Positions 1-10,814 of a stretch of DNA of 34,192 nucleotides are shown piece by piece. The stretch is taken from NCBI GenBank assembly GCA_014654235.1, contig JACWDH010000005.1, positions 1 to 34,192 on the forward strand, in the 5' to 3' direction. Position 1 is the first letter of the stretch. Every line of letters starts with the position of its first letter. The DNA is from Pelagibacterales bacterium SAG-MED10. GTDB lineage: Bacteria > Pseudomonadota > Alphaproteobacteria > Pelagibacterales > Pelagibacteraceae. Made by a program: the position numbers and the translations under genes. The notes under the pieces were generated by a model that searched no databases, was not told the origin of the DNA, and saw only the letters and a program-made list of their open reading frames with translations.

Positions 1-164
1 TTAATTTCTTCACACACAACATTAGAACTTTTGAATTGAACAATCTGAGTAATAAATAAATTTTTTATCTCTGAAATTTTAATTAAATTGTTTTCATTTT
101 TTTCTTCACTGTCACCAAATTTTCCTTTTTGATGTATATTTTCTAAAGCTGAAATTGAACTCAT
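1..164 (-). CDS. soxG: SoxG/MgdD-like gamma subunit of sarcosine oxidase / N-methylglutamate dehydrogenase, N-terminal fragment
   Basis: Reading the minus strand from the ATG at 164-162 gives 54 codons with no stop before the window edge, beginning [17 protein letters not shown]. The start overlaps the stop of the upstream soxA-like gene in an ATGA arrangement, which fixes the start. Position directly after soxB-soxD-soxA is exactly where the gamma subunit lies in heterotetrameric sarcosine oxidase and in mgdABCD operons. In the family this subunit has a GcvT/YgfZ-like fold and helps channel the C1 product to tetrahydrofolate. The visible part is too short to show a diagnostic motif, so the assignment rests mainly on gene order. 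Partial because the window begins here. Confidence 0.75.
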   Translation of the reverse strand, partial: MSSISALENIHQKGKFGDSEEKNENNLIKISEIKNLFITQIVQFKSSNVVCEEI

Positions 165-3157
165 GATCTAACTCTTTCCCCTTTTGGATCTACATAATGC
201 GATGAAACTATTTCTACTGGAATTACTTTATTCTTCAGTGGAGACATTACAAATAATTTTTCCCCGATCATATTTTTTCCATCTTTCAAAATTGCAAGTG
301 AAAAAGGATTGTCGTGCTCTACACTCCAGCATGAAGCAGATATGTGTCCTAATTTTTTATTTGGTAAAGGAGCCTTGGCGTCTTTAACCAAATGAGAACC
401 CTCTGGTATACTTGTTTTTTTATCTAAAGGAACAACTCCAACAATCTTTTGCCTATCTTCTGAGGTGAAAGCTTCTCTATTTAATGACCTTTTACCGATA
501 AAATCTTTCTTTTTACTTACTAATCCATCTAATGACGTGTCGTAAGGAATGGTTCTTCCATCAAGTTCTGATCCTGCTACATGTCCCATTTCAATTCTCA
601 ATGTGGATAATGCCTCTGTTCCATATGGTTGAACTTGAAACTCTTTACCTAACTCAATGATTTTTTCCCACATAAAGTTTCCATTATCAGACTCTACATT
701 TACCTCGTAAGCTAATTCACCTGAAAATGAGATTCTGAAAATTCTAGCTTTAACTCCAAACAGATCTGACTCCATATATCCCATAAAAGGCAGTCCTTCA
801 TTTGAAACATCATTGTTAGGAAATAATTTTTCTAATAACTGTCTAGATTTTGGTCCTGCTATTGCTGCTCCAGCCCATTGTTCAGTTGTAGAAACTACAT
901 TAACATTCAATTCAGGCCAAACAAGCTGAAGATAATATTCTAGATGTGAAAGAACATTTGCTGCTTGTGCTGTAGTGGTTGTCATATGATAATGATTTTC
1001 AGAAATCCTAGTTGTAGTTCCATCATCCATAACAATTCCATCTTCTCTAAGCATCACTCCATATCTTGCTTTACCAACCGGTAGTTTTAACCAAGCATTT
1101 GTGTAAACTCTATTAAGCAGTTCTGCTGCATCAGGACCTTTGATATCAATTTTTCCCAAGGTAGTAACATCACAAACTCCAACATTTGTTCTTACATTTT
1201 TAGCTTCTCGCTTTGATGCTTCGAAAAGGGTTTCATTTCCTTGTTTATAATATCTTGGTCTTAACCAAACTCCAGCATCAACAAATACAGCATTGTTTTT
1301 TTCATGCCAAGAATGCATTGGAGATTTACGAGTAGGTTTAGAGTGTTTTCCAACTTCTCTACCTACGATTGCTCCAATAGATATTGGTGTATAAGGGGGT
1401 CTAAAAGTTGTATGGCCTACTGCAGGTACTACTTTATTTTCAATATCAGAAACTAATTGTAATCCATTCAAATTACTTGTTTTGCCTTGGTCAGTTGCCA
1501 TTCCAAGAGTTGTGTACCTTTTAACATGCTCTATAGATCGATAACCCTCTTTTAAAGCTATTTCAATATCTGATACAGAAACATCATTTTGAAAATCTAA
1601 AAATCTTTTATAATTTTTTCCTTCAGGCAAAGGAACACACCAAAACTTGTCATGTTGAGAAGATTTTTTTTCAACAACGTTAGGAAATGAAATTTTATTA
1701 TCATTATTTGTAATCTTTTTCGATAGATCTTGACCAGCCGTGAAAGAGTCTTTTAAAGTTTCTTCTAATGTAAAAATCCCATTAGCGGCACCTAAAGTTG
1801 TTTCATTTTGCTTAGACGTTCCAGGTACAAAAGCATCAATTTCTTCTTTAAATTTAGTTTTATTGCCTGATTGTGATGCTAAATGAATAGTTGGCGTCCA
1901 AAAGCCTGAAACACAAATGCAATCACACTTAATATTTTCAACTGTACCAAGTTGCTTTTTGTCATCTGAAATTTTTGCTATATCAGCTGAATTTACTTTT
2001 TTATATCCCTGTGCAGCAACAACAACGTATGAAAATTTAATATTAATACCAAGATTTATCGCTTCATTAATTATTTCTGATTGTGGATTAATTCTAGAGT
2101 CTAAGATGATTGGATTAATTCCGTTTTTCTTAAACTCAATTGCTGTTTCATATCCACTATCATTATTTGTAAAAACTAATGGGTTTTTACCAACTAATAC
2201 ACCATATACTTTTAGATATTCTTTTGCTGCTGAGGACAACATTACACCGGGAGTATCATTATTGCCAAAAACCAATGGCCTTTCAATTGATCCTGAAGAA
2301 ATTAAAACCTCTTTTGCCCTAATATACCAAAGTCTTTGTTTTGGATGATACTTTTTTGTTTTTGGGAGATGATCGCTAACTTTTTCTGACATCACTAACA
2401 TGTTATGGTCGTAGTAACCAAAAACTTGGGATCTATTTTTAACAACTACATTTGGCATTTCTTTCAGCTCAGCAATAATACTATTTGCCCAATCCTCACC
2501 AGATTGGTTTCCAATATTTACATCGTTAGTTAATAGAGATCCTCCAAATCTTGGTTTATCCTCAGCTAAAATTACTCTTGCACCATTTTTTGCTGCTGCA
2601 TAAGCACTTGCTAAACCTGATGGACCAGAACCAGCAATTAATAAATCACAATATTCATATTTATGCTCATACCTCTCCTTATCGTGTTTGGTCGAGGCAA
2701 CACCTAAACCTGCTGCTTTTCTAATAAAAGGTTCGTAAACTCTATACCAAAAACTTTTAGGCCACATAAAGGTCTTATAATAAAATCCTGCAGGTAGAAA
2801 AATTTTTAAAAAATTATTTATTGCACCAATATCAAAATTTACACTTGGCCAACAATTTACACTTTTGGCTTCTAATCCCTCAAAAAGTTCTTGTTCAGTA
2901 GCTTTGATATTAGGTTCTGTTTCATTATTTCTATAAAGCTGAACAATTGCATAAGGCTCATCTACCCCAGCTCCAAAAAAGCCTCTTGGTCTGTGATACT
3001 TAAAGCTTCTACCTACTAAATGAACTCCATTTGCAATTAAAGCAGATGCTAAAGTGTCTCCCTCATAACCATAGTATGTTTTTCCATTAAATTTGAATGA
3101 TAACTTTTTATCTCTATTAATCAGTCCACCATTTTCTAATCTAAATGTTTGAGTCAT
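161..3157 (-). CDS. soxA: Alpha subunit of heterotetrameric sarcosine oxidase / N-methylglutamate dehydrogenase (MgdC-like)
   Basis: 998 residues, the usual size of SoxA/MgdC. An N-terminal ferredoxin-like domain (about 10-100) contains a [11 protein letters not shown] stretch typical of the family. A dinucleotide-binding domain follows, with GSGPSG at 176-181. The C-terminal third (about 610-990) is a GcvT-type tetrahydrofolate-binding domain ending in ERVRS. Known family role: NAD and THF binding, converting the iminium from N-methyl oxidation into methylene-THF. The start is the ATG at 3157, which shares one base with the soxD stop (TAATG), so translation is probably coupled. Because gmaS and mgsABC lie on the same window, N-methylglutamate is a likelier substrate than sarcosine, but eye inspection cannot separate the two. 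Confidence 0.9.
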   Translation of the reverse strand: MTQTFRLENGGLINRDKKLSFKFNGKTYYGYEGDTLASALIANGVHLVGRSFKYHRPRGFFGAGVDEPYAIVQLYRNNETEPNIKATEQELFEGLEAKSVNCWPSVNFDIGAINNFLKIFLPAGFYYKTFMWPKSFWYRVYEPFIRKAAGLGVASTKHDKERYEHKYEYCDLLIAGSGPSGLASAYAAAKNGARVILAEDKPRFGGSLLTNDVNIGNQSGEDWANSIIAELKEMPNVVVKNRSQVFGYYDHNMLVMSEKVSDHLPKTKKYHPKQRLWYIRAKEVLISSGSIERPLVFGNNDTPGVMLSSAAKEYLKVYGVLVGKNPLVFTNNDSGYETAIEFKKNGINPIILDSRINPQSEIINEAINLGINIKFSYVVVAAQGYKKVNSADIAKISDDKKQLGTVENIKCDCICVSGFWTPTIHLASQSGNKTKFKEEIDAFVPGTSKQNETTLGAANGIFTLEETLKDSFTAGQDLSKKITNNDNKISFPNVVEKKSSQHDKFWCVPLPEGKNYKRFLDFQNDVSVSDIEIALKEGYRSIEHVKRYTTLGMATDQGKTSNLNGLQLVSDIENKVVPAVGHTTFRPPYTPISIGAIVGREVGKHSKPTRKSPMHSWHEKNNAVFVDAGVWLRPRYYKQGNETLFEASKREAKNVRTNVGVCDVTTLGKIDIKGPDAAELLNRVYTNAWLKLPVGKARYGVMLREDGIVMDDGTTTRISENHYHMTTTTAQAANVLSHLEYYLQLVWPELNVNVVSTTEQWAGAAIAGPKSRQLLEKLFPNNDVSNEGLPFMGYMESDLFGVKARIFRISFSGELAYEVNVESDNGNFMWEKIIELGKEFQVQPYGTEALSTLRIEMGHVAGSELDGRTIPYDTSLDGLVSKKKDFIGKRSLNREAFTSEDRQKIVGVVPLDKKTSIPEGSHLVKDAKAPLPNKKLGHISASCWSVEHDNPFSLAILKDGKNMIGEKLFVMSPLKNKVIPVEIVSSHYVDPKGERVRS

Positions 3158-3426
3158 TAAGAAATTTCCTCGTCTGCTTTATATGTATTAAATATTTCGT
3201 GAGTAGCAGTATCTCTCTCTACCTTAATCCATTGCCTACATCCAGATAGATGCTGCCACAACTCTAAGTGCTTTCCTCTTAAACTTTTTCGATTGTATAC
3301 AAAACTATCCCATTCTTGATCAGAGATTTCTTTGTTAAGTTCAGGTCTTTTTACGCTTGCATCTCCACCATAAGAAAATTCATTTTGCGATCTCATCCCA
3401 CAATAAGGACATTTAATATGAAGCAT
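3157..3426 (-). CDS. soxD: Delta subunit of sarcosine oxidase / N-methylglutamate dehydrogenase (MgdB-like), zinc protein
   Basis: 89 residues, normal for SoxD. The four zinc ligands known for the family are all present at the expected positions: Cys6 and Cys9 (CPYC), His59 and Cys63 (WQHLSGCRQW). The small subunit is structural and binds the alpha subunit in the heterotetramer. It sits between the beta and alpha genes, abutting soxB's stop with no gap and overlapping the soxA start by one base. Start is the ATG at 3426. The compact coupled order B-D-A-G matches both soxBDAG and mgdABCD operons. Confidence 0.92.
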   Translation of the reverse strand: MLHIKCPYCGMRSQNEFSYGGDASVKRPELNKEISDQEWDSFVYNRKSLRGKHLELWQHLSGCRQWIKVERDTATHEIFNTYKADEEIS

Positions 3427-4683
3427 TTAAGATATCCAGGTCTTCGTACCAAGTCCTTTTTCATCAATTAAGTGGCCTGTGCTAAATCGATTTAAACTAA
3501 ATCCAGCATTTAATTCATGAACTTTATCTTGAGCAATTGTGTGTGCAAATGTCCAACCAGATGCTGGTGTTGCTTTGAAACCTCCGTAACACCAACCACA
3601 GTTCAAATACAAACCATCAATATGTGTTTTGTCAATTATAGGCGAACCATCCATTGACATATCCATTATACCACCCCAAGTTCTAAGCATTTTCAATTTA
3701 CTTAAAAAAGGCATCATTGCTATTCCCTCAGTCAAAACATGTTGGAGAGTTGGTAAATTTCCTCTTTGAGCGTAGCTGTTATATCCATCAAGATCTCCAC
3801 CCATTACCATTTCTCCTTTATCAGATTGACTAATGTAAAAATGACCAGCACCAAAAGTTACTACTCTATCTAAAATTGGTTTAACTGGCTCTGATACACA
3901 CGCTTGAAGAAGGTGTGTTTCTATAGGTAAAGTCATATTTAACTTTTCGGCTAACATATTTGTACTTCCAGCGACACATAAACCAACTTTTTTTGTTTTT
4001 ATATTTCCTCGAGATGTTCTTATGCCATTAATCTTGCCCGCTGTAACATCAAAACCAGTTACTTCACAATTTTGAATTATATCTACACCCATCGAGTCTG
4101 CTTGACGTGCGTATCCCCAAGCAACTGCATCGTGTCTTGCTGTTCCTGCGCTTGGTTGCATTAATCCACCAAAAATTGGAAACCTTACGTTTTCGGAAAA
4201 GTCAGCCATTGGAATTATTTCTTTTACTTGTTCACGGTTTAATAAGACTGCATCAATCCCGTTTAATCTCATTGAATTTCCTCGTCTTGCATAGGCATTC
4301 ATTTGCGCATCTGAGTGTGCAAGATTGATAATTCCTCTTGGAGAAAACATCACATTATAATTTAAATCTTGGCTCATTTTTCTCCACAGATCCATTCCAA
4401 ACTCACTAAAGAGAGCGTTTTCATCATGCATGTAATTTGATCTAATTATCGTTGTGTTTCTTCCAACGTTTCCACCACCTATCCAACCTTTTTCAATAAT
4501 TGCTACCTTGGTAATATTATGTTCTTTTGCAAGGTAATATGCGGTAGCAAGCCCATGTCCTCCACCACCAATAATAACTACATCATATTCCTCTTTTGGA
4601 GTTGGATCCTTCCAAGCTAAATCCCAGTTTTCATGATTAGAAAACGCGTTTTTAACTAAATTAAATATAGAATATTTTTGCAT
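3427..4683 (-). CDS. soxB: Beta subunit of sarcosine oxidase / N-methylglutamate dehydrogenase (MgdA-like), FAD/FMN flavoprotein
   Basis: 418 residues of the DAO fold. The FAD-binding GGGGHG motif is near residue 39-44 with the acidic end of the second strand at IIEKG (61-65). GRNTTIIRSNY (75-85) is the conserved SoxB segment. ARHDAVAWG (182-190) contains His184, in the position of the histidine that carries covalent FMN in characterised sarcosine oxidases. Known role: oxidation of the N-methylamino acid with electrons passed between FAD and FMN. First gene of the minus-strand operon, divergent from fhs. In this context the substrate is likely N-methylglutamate produced by MgsABC; sarcosine from betaine breakdown is the alternative. 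Confidence 0.92.
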   Translation of the reverse strand: MQKYSIFNLVKNAFSNHENWDLAWKDPTPKEEYDVVIIGGGGHGLATAYYLAKEHNITKVAIIEKGWIGGGNVGRNTTIIRSNYMHDENALFSEFGMDLWRKMSQDLNYNVMFSPRGIINLAHSDAQMNAYARRGNSMRLNGIDAVLLNREQVKEIIPMADFSENVRFPIFGGLMQPSAGTARHDAVAWGYARQADSMGVDIIQNCEVTGFDVTAGKINGIRTSRGNIKTKKVGLCVAGSTNMLAEKLNMTLPIETHLLQACVSEPVKPILDRVVTFGAGHFYISQSDKGEMVMGGDLDGYNSYAQRGNLPTLQHVLTEGIAMMPFLSKLKMLRTWGGIMDMSMDGSPIIDKTHIDGLYLNCGWCYGGFKATPASGWTFAHTIAQDKVHELNAGFSLNRFSTGHLIDEKGLGTKTWIS

Positions 4684-4811
4684 CCATTAATTTTATAACA
4701 AAGAATATAAATAGTTCTTATTTTTTTTATATATATTTTTTAGAAGTTTCCAAATATGACAAAAAAGGATAAGAAGTCTGCAACGATAACATTTAATTTA
4801 TAGGATTAATA
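4684..4811. promoter_or_regulatory. Divergent intergenic region between soxB/mgdA and fhs, with a candidate soxB promoter
   Basis: This 128-base AT-rich gap separates two divergently read genes and must hold both promoters unless they are served from elsewhere. On the minus strand TTGGAA (4748-4753) lies 16 bases upstream of TATAAA (4726-4731), giving a plausible sigma70 promoter about 40 bases upstream of the soxB ATG. No equally good pair is visible for fhs. No riboswitch fold or terminator was recognised. In an AT-rich genome such hexamers also occur by chance, so the promoter is tentative. Confidence 0.4.
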
Positions 4812-6497
4812 ATGAGTGATGTTAAATCAGATATCCAAATAGCAAGAGAAGCAAAAATGCAGCCTATAAATGAGGTATTGGCAAAGATAAATGTTCCAGA
4901 TGAGAGTACTGCTTTCAGTCCAATGGGACGACATATTGCAAAAATTAACTTAGAATATTTAGATACATTAAAAGATAAACCAGAAGGAAAACTAATTTTA
5001 GTCACCGCAATTACACCTACACCTGCTGGTGAAGGTAAAACAACTACTTCAGTTGGTTTAAATGATGGATTAAATAAAATTGGAAAAAAATCTATAGTTT
5101 GTTTAAGAGAGCCAAGTCTCGGGCCTTCCTTTGGGATGAAAGGTGGTGCAGCTGGAGGAGGTTACGCTCAAGTTGTTCCAATGGAACAAATTAATTTACA
5201 TTTTACTGGAGATTTTCACGCAATTACTTCAGCTCATAATCTATTATCAGCATTAATAGATAATCATATCTATTGGGGCAATAAATTAGATATAGATGTA
5301 AGACGGATTGTTTGGAAAAGAGTTATGGATATGAACGACCGTTCATTAAGATCAATAAATATAAATTTAGGTGGAGTAGCAAATGGTTATCCAAGGGAAG
5401 ATGGATTTGACATTACTGTTGCTTCAGAAATCATGGCAATTTTCTGCTTATCAAATGATTTGGAAGATTTAGAAAAAAGAATTGGTAATATAACAATTGC
5501 TTATACCAGAGATAAAAAACCTGTTTATGCAAAAGACTTGAAAGCACACGGTCCAATGACTGTATTATTAAAAGATGCAATCAGACCAAATGTAACTCAA
5601 ACATTAGAAAATAATCCTGCAATTATTCATGGTGGTCCTTTTGCAAATATTGCACATGGATGTAACTCGGTTATAGCAACTAAAACTGGATTAAAACTCG
5701 CAGACTATGTTGTAACAGAAGCTGGTTTTGGTGCAGACCTTGGGGCAGAAAAGTTTTTAGATATAAAGTGCAGAAAATCTAACTTAAAACCGAGTTGTGT
5801 AGTCATTGTTGCAACCATTAGAGCTTTAAAAATGCATGGTGGCGTTGCAAAAGATGACTTAAAAAATGAAAATGTTGAGGCCTTAAAAAAAGGCCTAGTC
5901 AATCTTGAGCGACACATAGAAAATGTTAAAAAATTTGGATTACCTGTAGCAATTGCGGTAAATCATTTTATTAAAGATACAGACAGCGAAGTTAAAGCTT
6001 TAATTGGTTTTTGTGATAGCCTAGGAGTTAAAGCAAGTTTATGCACTCACTGGGCAAATGGTGGTGAAGGAACAAAAGAATTAGCAGCAAATGTTGCTGA
6101 TTTGTGTAAAAAAAAAGATGCTAAGTTTAATTTTCTTTATGAAAGTAAAACACCTCTGTTTAAAAAAATAGAGACAATTGCTAAAGAAATATACAGAGCT
6201 GATGAAGTAATTGCCGATACAAAAATAAGAGATCAATTAAAAAGTTTTGAAGAAGCTGGATACGGAGAACTACCTATTTGTGTAGCGAAAACACAATACA
6301 GTTTTTCAACTGATCCAAATTTGAAAGGCGCACCAATTGGTCACGTTTTACCTGTAAGAGAGATAAGATTATCGTCAGGTGCAGAATTTATTGTTGTTGT
6401 TTGTGGAGCAATTATGACTATGCCAGGACTTCCACGTGTTCCTGCAGCAGACTCTATAAAGCTAAATGAAAAAGGTGAAATAGAAGGATTATTCTAG
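4812..6497 (+). CDS. fhs: Formate-tetrahydrofolate ligase
   Basis: 561 residues, close to the family's usual 555-560. The N-terminal ATP-binding loop [16 protein letters not shown] is near residues 68-83, followed by the conserved [21 protein letters not shown] region (quoted only as its first part: [17 protein letters not shown]). The enzyme interconverts formate plus THF plus ATP with 10-formyl-THF. Beside demethylating enzymes that load C1 units on THF it can either recover ATP by releasing formate or feed formyl-THF to biosynthesis. It is divergent from soxBDAG. Its last nine bases overlap the convergent amidotransferase gene. The start ATG at 4812 has only a weak AGGAT-like ribosome site. 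Confidence 0.97.
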   Translation: MSDVKSDIQIAREAKMQPINEVLAKINVPDESTAFSPMGRHIAKINLEYLDTLKDKPEGKLILVTAITPTPAGEGKTTTSVGLNDGLNKIGKKSIVCLREPSLGPSFGMKGGAAGGGYAQVVPMEQINLHFTGDFHAITSAHNLLSALIDNHIYWGNKLDIDVRRIVWKRVMDMNDRSLRSININLGGVANGYPREDGFDITVASEIMAIFCLSNDLEDLEKRIGNITIAYTRDKKPVYAKDLKAHGPMTVLLKDAIRPNVTQTLENNPAIIHGGPFANIAHGCNSVIATKTGLKLADYVVTEAGFGADLGAEKFLDIKCRKSNLKPSCVVIVATIRALKMHGGVAKDDLKNENVEALKKGLVNLERHIENVKKFGLPVAIAVNHFIKDTDSEVKALIGFCDSLGVKASLCTHWANGGEGTKELAANVADLCKKKDAKFNFLYESKTPLFKKIETIAKEIYRADEVIADTKIRDQLKSFEEAGYGELPICVAKTQYSFSTDPNLKGAPIGHVLPVREIRLSSGAEFIVVVCGAIMTMPGLPRVPAADSIKLNEKGEIEGLF

Positions 6498-7277
6498 GTT
6501 AAGATAATTCAACCAATTTTCTAATTCCCTCATCCTAGAAATTTTATCAAGCTTAGTATTTTCAGTTTCGATATACTGTATATGACTATTAATTTCTTTC
6601 TCATCACTAAAAGCTCCTTTTTTTAAAAGCCTCTCTTTTCTAAAAACAATAATATTAACCATTTTATTATAGGTAATTTCTGGATGATATTGGAGCCCCC
6701 AAATATCACAATCATTTACTTTAAAATTTAAACCTTGAACTTTATTAATTGGATTTGAGGCTAACAACACAGAATTTTGTGGCATAGTTACTACTTCATC
6801 AAAATTAAATGCAGGCGTATTAAATTTTTTTTGTTTATTCTTATAAAGTGGATGATCTAATCCTGTTTCATTTATTTCAACATCAACAGCAATTCCTTTA
6901 TGTGAACCTTTGGTACCCTTTTTAACTTCACCTCCAGCTGCTGTGACTGCTACTTGCATGCCCCAACATATTGCTAAGATTTTTTTAATTTTTTTTTGAC
7001 ACTCTTTCATAAACTGAATCTGTCTTCTAATTTCAGGTGTATCATTATAAATATTTAAACTACTACCGCCCCAAATAAGTCCATCATAGCTTTCTAAATG
7101 GTCTATGTTTTTGATTATATTTTCATCAGATGATGGATTGACAACGTCAGTTTTTATATCTTTTGTAAAAAAACCGAGACTATCTTTCAAACTCTCAGTG
7201 TGAGTTTGTATTCCTGCTGATGAAAAATTTTGATTTTCTTCTTTTAAATTTCCTTCAACAATTAATATTTTTTTCAT
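6489..7277 (-). CDS. Class I glutamine amidotransferase-like hydrolase
   Basis: 262 residues with the class I amidotransferase fold. The nucleophile elbow is AICWGMQ with Cys104; the rest of the triad is seen in YHPE with His198 and Glu200. It is free-standing, not fused to a synthase. It resembles GMP-synthase-type GATases, and in length and catalytic plan it also resembles PuuD, which hydrolyses gamma-glutamyl-GABA. Its start overlaps the stop of the iron alcohol dehydrogenase by one base (TAATG), so the two form an operon. With two gamma-glutamylamide-type ligases in the same window, hydrolysis of a gamma-glutamyl amide is a reasonable inference, not a demonstrated one. Confidence 0.8.
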   Translation of the reverse strand: MKKILIVEGNLKEENQNFSSAGIQTHTESLKDSLGFFTKDIKTDVVNPSSDENIIKNIDHLESYDGLIWGGSSLNIYNDTPEIRRQIQFMKECQKKIKKILAICWGMQVAVTAAGGEVKKGTKGSHKGIAVDVEINETGLDHPLYKNKQKKFNTPAFNFDEVVTMPQNSVLLASNPINKVQGLNFKVNDCDIWGLQYHPEITYNKMVNIIVFRKERLLKKGAFSDEKEINSHIQYIETENTKLDKISRMRELENWLNYLNLE

Positions 7278-8434
7278 TAAATCAAATTTCCTGAAATGCT
7301 ATTTTCATACATTATTCTCAAATCTTTTTGATTTATTTTTTTTGGGTTTCCACCAGTGGACGGATCTTCAAACGCCATTAAAGAAAGTTCATCAAGGTTA
7401 ATTTTATTGCAATCCATAACATCTGATAGTTTGTGAGGGATGTTCAAATCTTTTCTCAATTCTAAAATCCACTCTAAAAAACTATCAAAACTTTTATTTA
7501 AATTTAAATAATCACAAATTTCAATAATCTTGTATTCTATTTCATTTCTATTAAATGATAAGACATAAGGCATAAATATTGCATTTGATAAACCATGATG
7601 AATATTAAACTTTGAATTAACTGGATGACTTAAAGAATGTATTGCTCCAAGACCTTTTTGGAATGCAGTTGAGCCCATTGATGAAGCCGAAAGTAAACTC
7701 ATCCTTGCTTCGATATTTTTTCCATCTTTATAGGCAGTAATTAAAAATTTTTTAATTAATTTAATACCTTCTATTGCAATACCATTTGCCATTGGATGGA
7801 AGCCTGGTGTACAAAATGCTTCCAGGTTATGTGCTAATGCATCCATACCTGTTGCTGCTGTTAATTTGGGTGAAAGATCTATAGTTAAAATGGGATCTAA
7901 AATAACAATTGATGGCAACAATTTTGGATGAAAAATAATTTTTTTAACACCTGTATCTTTATTAATAATTGCAGAAGCTCTTCCAGTTTCTGAACCTGTA
8001 CCAGCAGTTGTGGGTATTGCAATAATACTTGGGATTTTAGAACTAGCAGCTCTTTTCCAATAGTCACCAATATCTTCAAAATCCCAAATTGGCCTTTCTT
8101 GACCACACATAAATGCTACGGCCTTACCTACGTCAAGTGCGCTACCACCACCAATTGCTATTACACCATCGCAGTTAGATTTGTTATAAACTTTTACACC
8201 TTCTTCTACATTTTCGCCTATTGGGTTTCCTGAAAAATTTGAAAAAATTTCTAAATTATTAAATTTTTTTTTCAAATCCTGTATAATTTGCTTAATCATA
8301 TTCAGATTAATTAGATCTTTGTCAGTAACGAATAATGGATTTGATATTTTTAATTCTTGACAGGCATCAAATAAATTATTGATCCTATTTTCACCTACCC
8401 ACATCAAAGTTGGGTAATTCCAATTATGATTCAT
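7277..8434 (-). CDS. Iron-containing (group III) alcohol dehydrogenase
   Basis: 385 residues, the normal length of Fe-ADHs. GGGSALDVGKA (95-105) is the NAD(P)-binding glycine segment. Metal ligands of the family are visible: Asp198 and His202 in TGMDALAHNLEAF, then His266 and His280 in GAIHSLSHPV...IHHG, with the usual 14-residue spacing. It would interconvert an alcohol and an aldehyde or ketone using NAD(P)H. It is co-transcribed with the class I amidotransferase and divergent from tmm. Substrate unknown; formaldehyde, a short alcohol, or an aldehyde from amine oxidation are all possible from context. Start is the ATG at 8434. Confidence 0.88.
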   Translation of the reverse strand: MNHNWNYPTLMWVGENRINNLFDACQELKISNPLFVTDKDLINLNMIKQIIQDLKKKFNNLEIFSNFSGNPIGENVEEGVKVYNKSNCDGVIAIGGGSALDVGKAVAFMCGQERPIWDFEDIGDYWKRAASSKIPSIIAIPTTAGTGSETGRASAIINKDTGVKKIIFHPKLLPSIVILDPILTIDLSPKLTAATGMDALAHNLEAFCTPGFHPMANGIAIEGIKLIKKFLITAYKDGKNIEARMSLLSASSMGSTAFQKGLGAIHSLSHPVNSKFNIHHGLSNAIFMPYVLSFNRNEIEYKIIEICDYLNLNKSFDSFLEWILELRKDLNIPHKLSDVMDCNKINLDELSLMAFEDPSTGGNPKKINQKDLRIMYENSISGNLI

Positions 8435-8510
8435 AGTAAATTATAATTTTATTTTTCTTTTTTTGTTAGTAAGATATATTTATAGAATTATTAATGATAG
8501 GAAAATTTAG

Positions 8511-9842
8511 ATGTCTAAAGTAGCGATTATAGGTGCGGGTCCATGTGGTCTTTCAATGTTGAGAGCGTTTGAACATTTGGAAAATAAAGGAGAAAAAATA
8601 CCAGAAATAGTTTGTTTCGAAAAACAAGATAACTGGGGTGGACTTTGGAATTATAGCTGGAGAACAGGTTCTGACCAATATGGAGATCCAGTACCAAACA
8701 GCATGTACAGATATTTGTGGTCAAACGGTCCTAAAGAATGTTTGGAGTTTGCTGATTATTCTTTTGACGAACACTTTGGTAAACCAATACCATCTTTTCC
8801 TCCTAGAGAAGTTCTGTATGACTATATAGTTGGAAGAGTAAGCAAAGGTAATTTAAAACATAAAATTAAATTTAATACTCGAGTTACAAATACATCATTT
8901 AAAAATGACAAGTTTGAAATTAGCTATCAAGATAAAGCTAATAATAAAATTTTAACCGAAAATTTTGATTATTTGGTTATTTCGACTGGTCATTTTTCTG
9001 TGCCTTTTATCCCAGAATATAAGGGAATGAATTCCTTTCCTGGAAGGATTATGCATTCTCACGACTTTAGAGATGCTGAAGAATTCAGAGACAAAAATGT
9101 AATTGTTCTTGGCAGTAGCTATTCTGCAGAAGATGTTGCGCTACAGTGTAATAAATATGGAGCTAAAAGTGTTACTATTGGCTTTAGACACAATCCAATG
9201 GGATTTAAATGGCCCAAAGGTATGAAGGAAGTTCACTATTTAGATAAGCTTGATGGTAAAAATGCAATTTTCAAAGATGGCACAAAACAAGAGGCTGATG
9301 TAATAATTTTATGTACTGGTTATCTTCATCATTTTCCATTCTTAGAAGAAAGTATAAAATTAAAAACTCACAACAGATTATATCCACCAAAATTATATAA
9401 AGGGATTGTATGGCAAGATAATCATAAAGTTTTATATCTAGGAATGCAGGATCAATTTCATACTTTTAATATGTTCGATTGCCAAGCTTGGTATGCACGG
9501 GATGTTATTATGGGCAAAATCAAGATGCCTAATAATGATGAGATAGAAAAAGATATTAACAAGTGGGTTGGAATGGAAGAAAAATTAGAAAATCCAGATC
9601 AAATGATAGATTTTCAAACAGAGTATACCAAAGAACTTCATGAAATGTCAGATTATCCTAAGATAGATTTTGAATTAATTAGAAAACATTTCAAAGAGTG
9701 GGAGCATCATAAAGTTGAAGATATTCTAACTTATAGAAATAAATCCTTTTCTTCACCTGTGACTGGTTCTATTGCTCCAATCCATCATACGCCTTGGGAA
9801 AAAGCAATGGACGATTCTATGAAAACTTTTCTAAATAAATAA
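8511..9842 (+). CDS. tmm: Trimethylamine monooxygenase (flavin-containing monooxygenase)
   Basis: 443 residues, the length of bacterial Tmm. The FAD motif GAGPCG is at 8-13. The FMO signature FxGxxxHxxxF is present as FPGRIMHSHDF (176-186), and the NADPH site is GSSYSAED (201-208). NWGGLWNYSWRTG and MYRYLWSNGPKE match the pattern I know from characterised marine Tmm proteins. The enzyme oxidises trimethylamine to TMAO with NADPH and O2, and can also oxidise dimethyl sulfide to DMSO. It stands alone on the plus strand between minus-strand genes, with TAGGA as ribosome site and its own short upstream gap. The TMAO transporter and Tdm nearby support the assignment strongly. Confidence 0.95.
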   Translation: MSKVAIIGAGPCGLSMLRAFEHLENKGEKIPEIVCFEKQDNWGGLWNYSWRTGSDQYGDPVPNSMYRYLWSNGPKECLEFADYSFDEHFGKPIPSFPPREVLYDYIVGRVSKGNLKHKIKFNTRVTNTSFKNDKFEISYQDKANNKILTENFDYLVISTGHFSVPFIPEYKGMNSFPGRIMHSHDFRDAEEFRDKNVIVLGSSYSAEDVALQCNKYGAKSVTIGFRHNPMGFKWPKGMKEVHYLDKLDGKNAIFKDGTKQEADVIILCTGYLHHFPFLEESIKLKTHNRLYPPKLYKGIVWQDNHKVLYLGMQDQFHTFNMFDCQAWYARDVIMGKIKMPNNDEIEKDINKWVGMEEKLENPDQMIDFQTEYTKELHEMSDYPKIDFELIRKHFKEWEHHKVEDILTYRNKSFSSPVTGSIAPIHHTPWEKAMDDSMKTFLNK

Positions 9843-9845
9843 AAT

Positions 9846-10805
9846 TTAATATTTTATTTTTAATTTTTTATTTTTTGTGATTGCGTTTAATAATGCAATC
9901 ATTAAAGGGATTTTTTTACGATTGAGTTTCTTTAAAATATATGGAGCTATTTCGAAGGCCAAATCAGCACCTTCAACAGTATCATCTTTCATAAATTTTC
10001 TTTTAGCCGATCTAAAAGTAAATCCTTTACCAAGATAATCACCCATTTTACTATTTCTGCCGCCAACGGCGCTTACATACAGGTCGCCTATACCAGCAAG
10101 TCCATAAACAGTTTCTTTTTTTCCCTTAAAATGTTTTATTAAATAATCCATTTCATCAATTGATTTTCTAAATAAAGCTGAGGATGTATTCTCGCCTTGG
10201 CCTGATCCAATTATCATAGAATATATATTTTTAATTGCTGATGAGAACTCTACTCCTCTAACATCAGTTGTATGTTCTGTTTTGTAATAACTTGTGGATA
10301 TCATTTTTCCAATATCTTTTGCAACCTTGAGTTTTTTGTTCCCAATTACAGTGTAACTTTTTATCTTTCGAGCCAGCTCTTTTGCTAAGCATGGTCCTTT
10401 TAAAACAGATACATTTAGTTTGTTATTAGTTTTATTAAGCTGTTCAGACATAGTAATAATTTTTTTTGTTTTATCTAACTTTAGTCCTTTTGTAAGAACC
10501 AAAATGGGAGTTTTACTTTTAAAATGCGTTAAATATTTGCTGATGATATCTATCCCAACCGAACTTACAGCCACAACTATAAGATTCCATTTTAAATTTA
10601 ACATTTCTGGAACAAATTTTTTTGTTATTATTTGTTTTGGTAGATTAATTTTTAAAGATGGATGAAATTTTTCTTTATGATTTAATTTATTAATTAACTT
10701 AATATTATGCGGCTCTGATAATGTTACTTTATGCTTGTTTTCTATCAAAGGAATAGAAAAGGCTGCTCCCATTGCCCCTGATCCAATAATCAATATATTT
10801 TTCAT
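9846..10805 (-). CDS. NAD(P)-dependent glycerol-3-phosphate dehydrogenase-like protein
   Basis: 319 residues of the GpsA family. The Rossmann motif GSGAMG is at 8-13. Family blocks are visible as KGPCLAKELA, EFSSAIKNIYSM (with the catalytic lysine before Asn) and GLAGIGDLYVSAVGGRNSKMGDYLGKG-like text, of which the first 15 residues GLAGIGDLYVSAVGG are diagnostic. Known role of the family: reduction of dihydroxyacetone phosphate to sn-glycerol-3-phosphate for phospholipids. It follows tmoW by 9 bases and ends 3 bases from the convergent tmm stop. The sequence is lysine-rich and looks diverged, so it may be a paralogue rather than the housekeeping GpsA. Its place at the end of a transport operon is odd. 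Confidence 0.82.
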   Translation of the reverse strand: MKNILIIGSGAMGAAFSIPLIENKHKVTLSEPHNIKLINKLNHKEKFHPSLKINLPKQIITKKFVPEMLNLKWNLIVVAVSSVGIDIISKYLTHFKSKTPILVLTKGLKLDKTKKIITMSEQLNKTNNKLNVSVLKGPCLAKELARKIKSYTVIGNKKLKVAKDIGKMISTSYYKTEHTTDVRGVEFSSAIKNIYSMIIGSGQGENTSSALFRKSIDEMDYLIKHFKGKKETVYGLAGIGDLYVSAVGGRNSKMGDYLGKGFTFRSAKRKFMKDDTVEGADLAFEIAPYILKKLNRKKIPLMIALLNAITKNKKLKIKY

Positions 10806-10814
10806 ATTTATAAA

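Noticed and set aside
1917-2348. Plus-strand open frame of 143 codons inside soxA
   Set aside because: Antisense shadow of a clearly conserved coding region; no ribosome site and no family resemblance.
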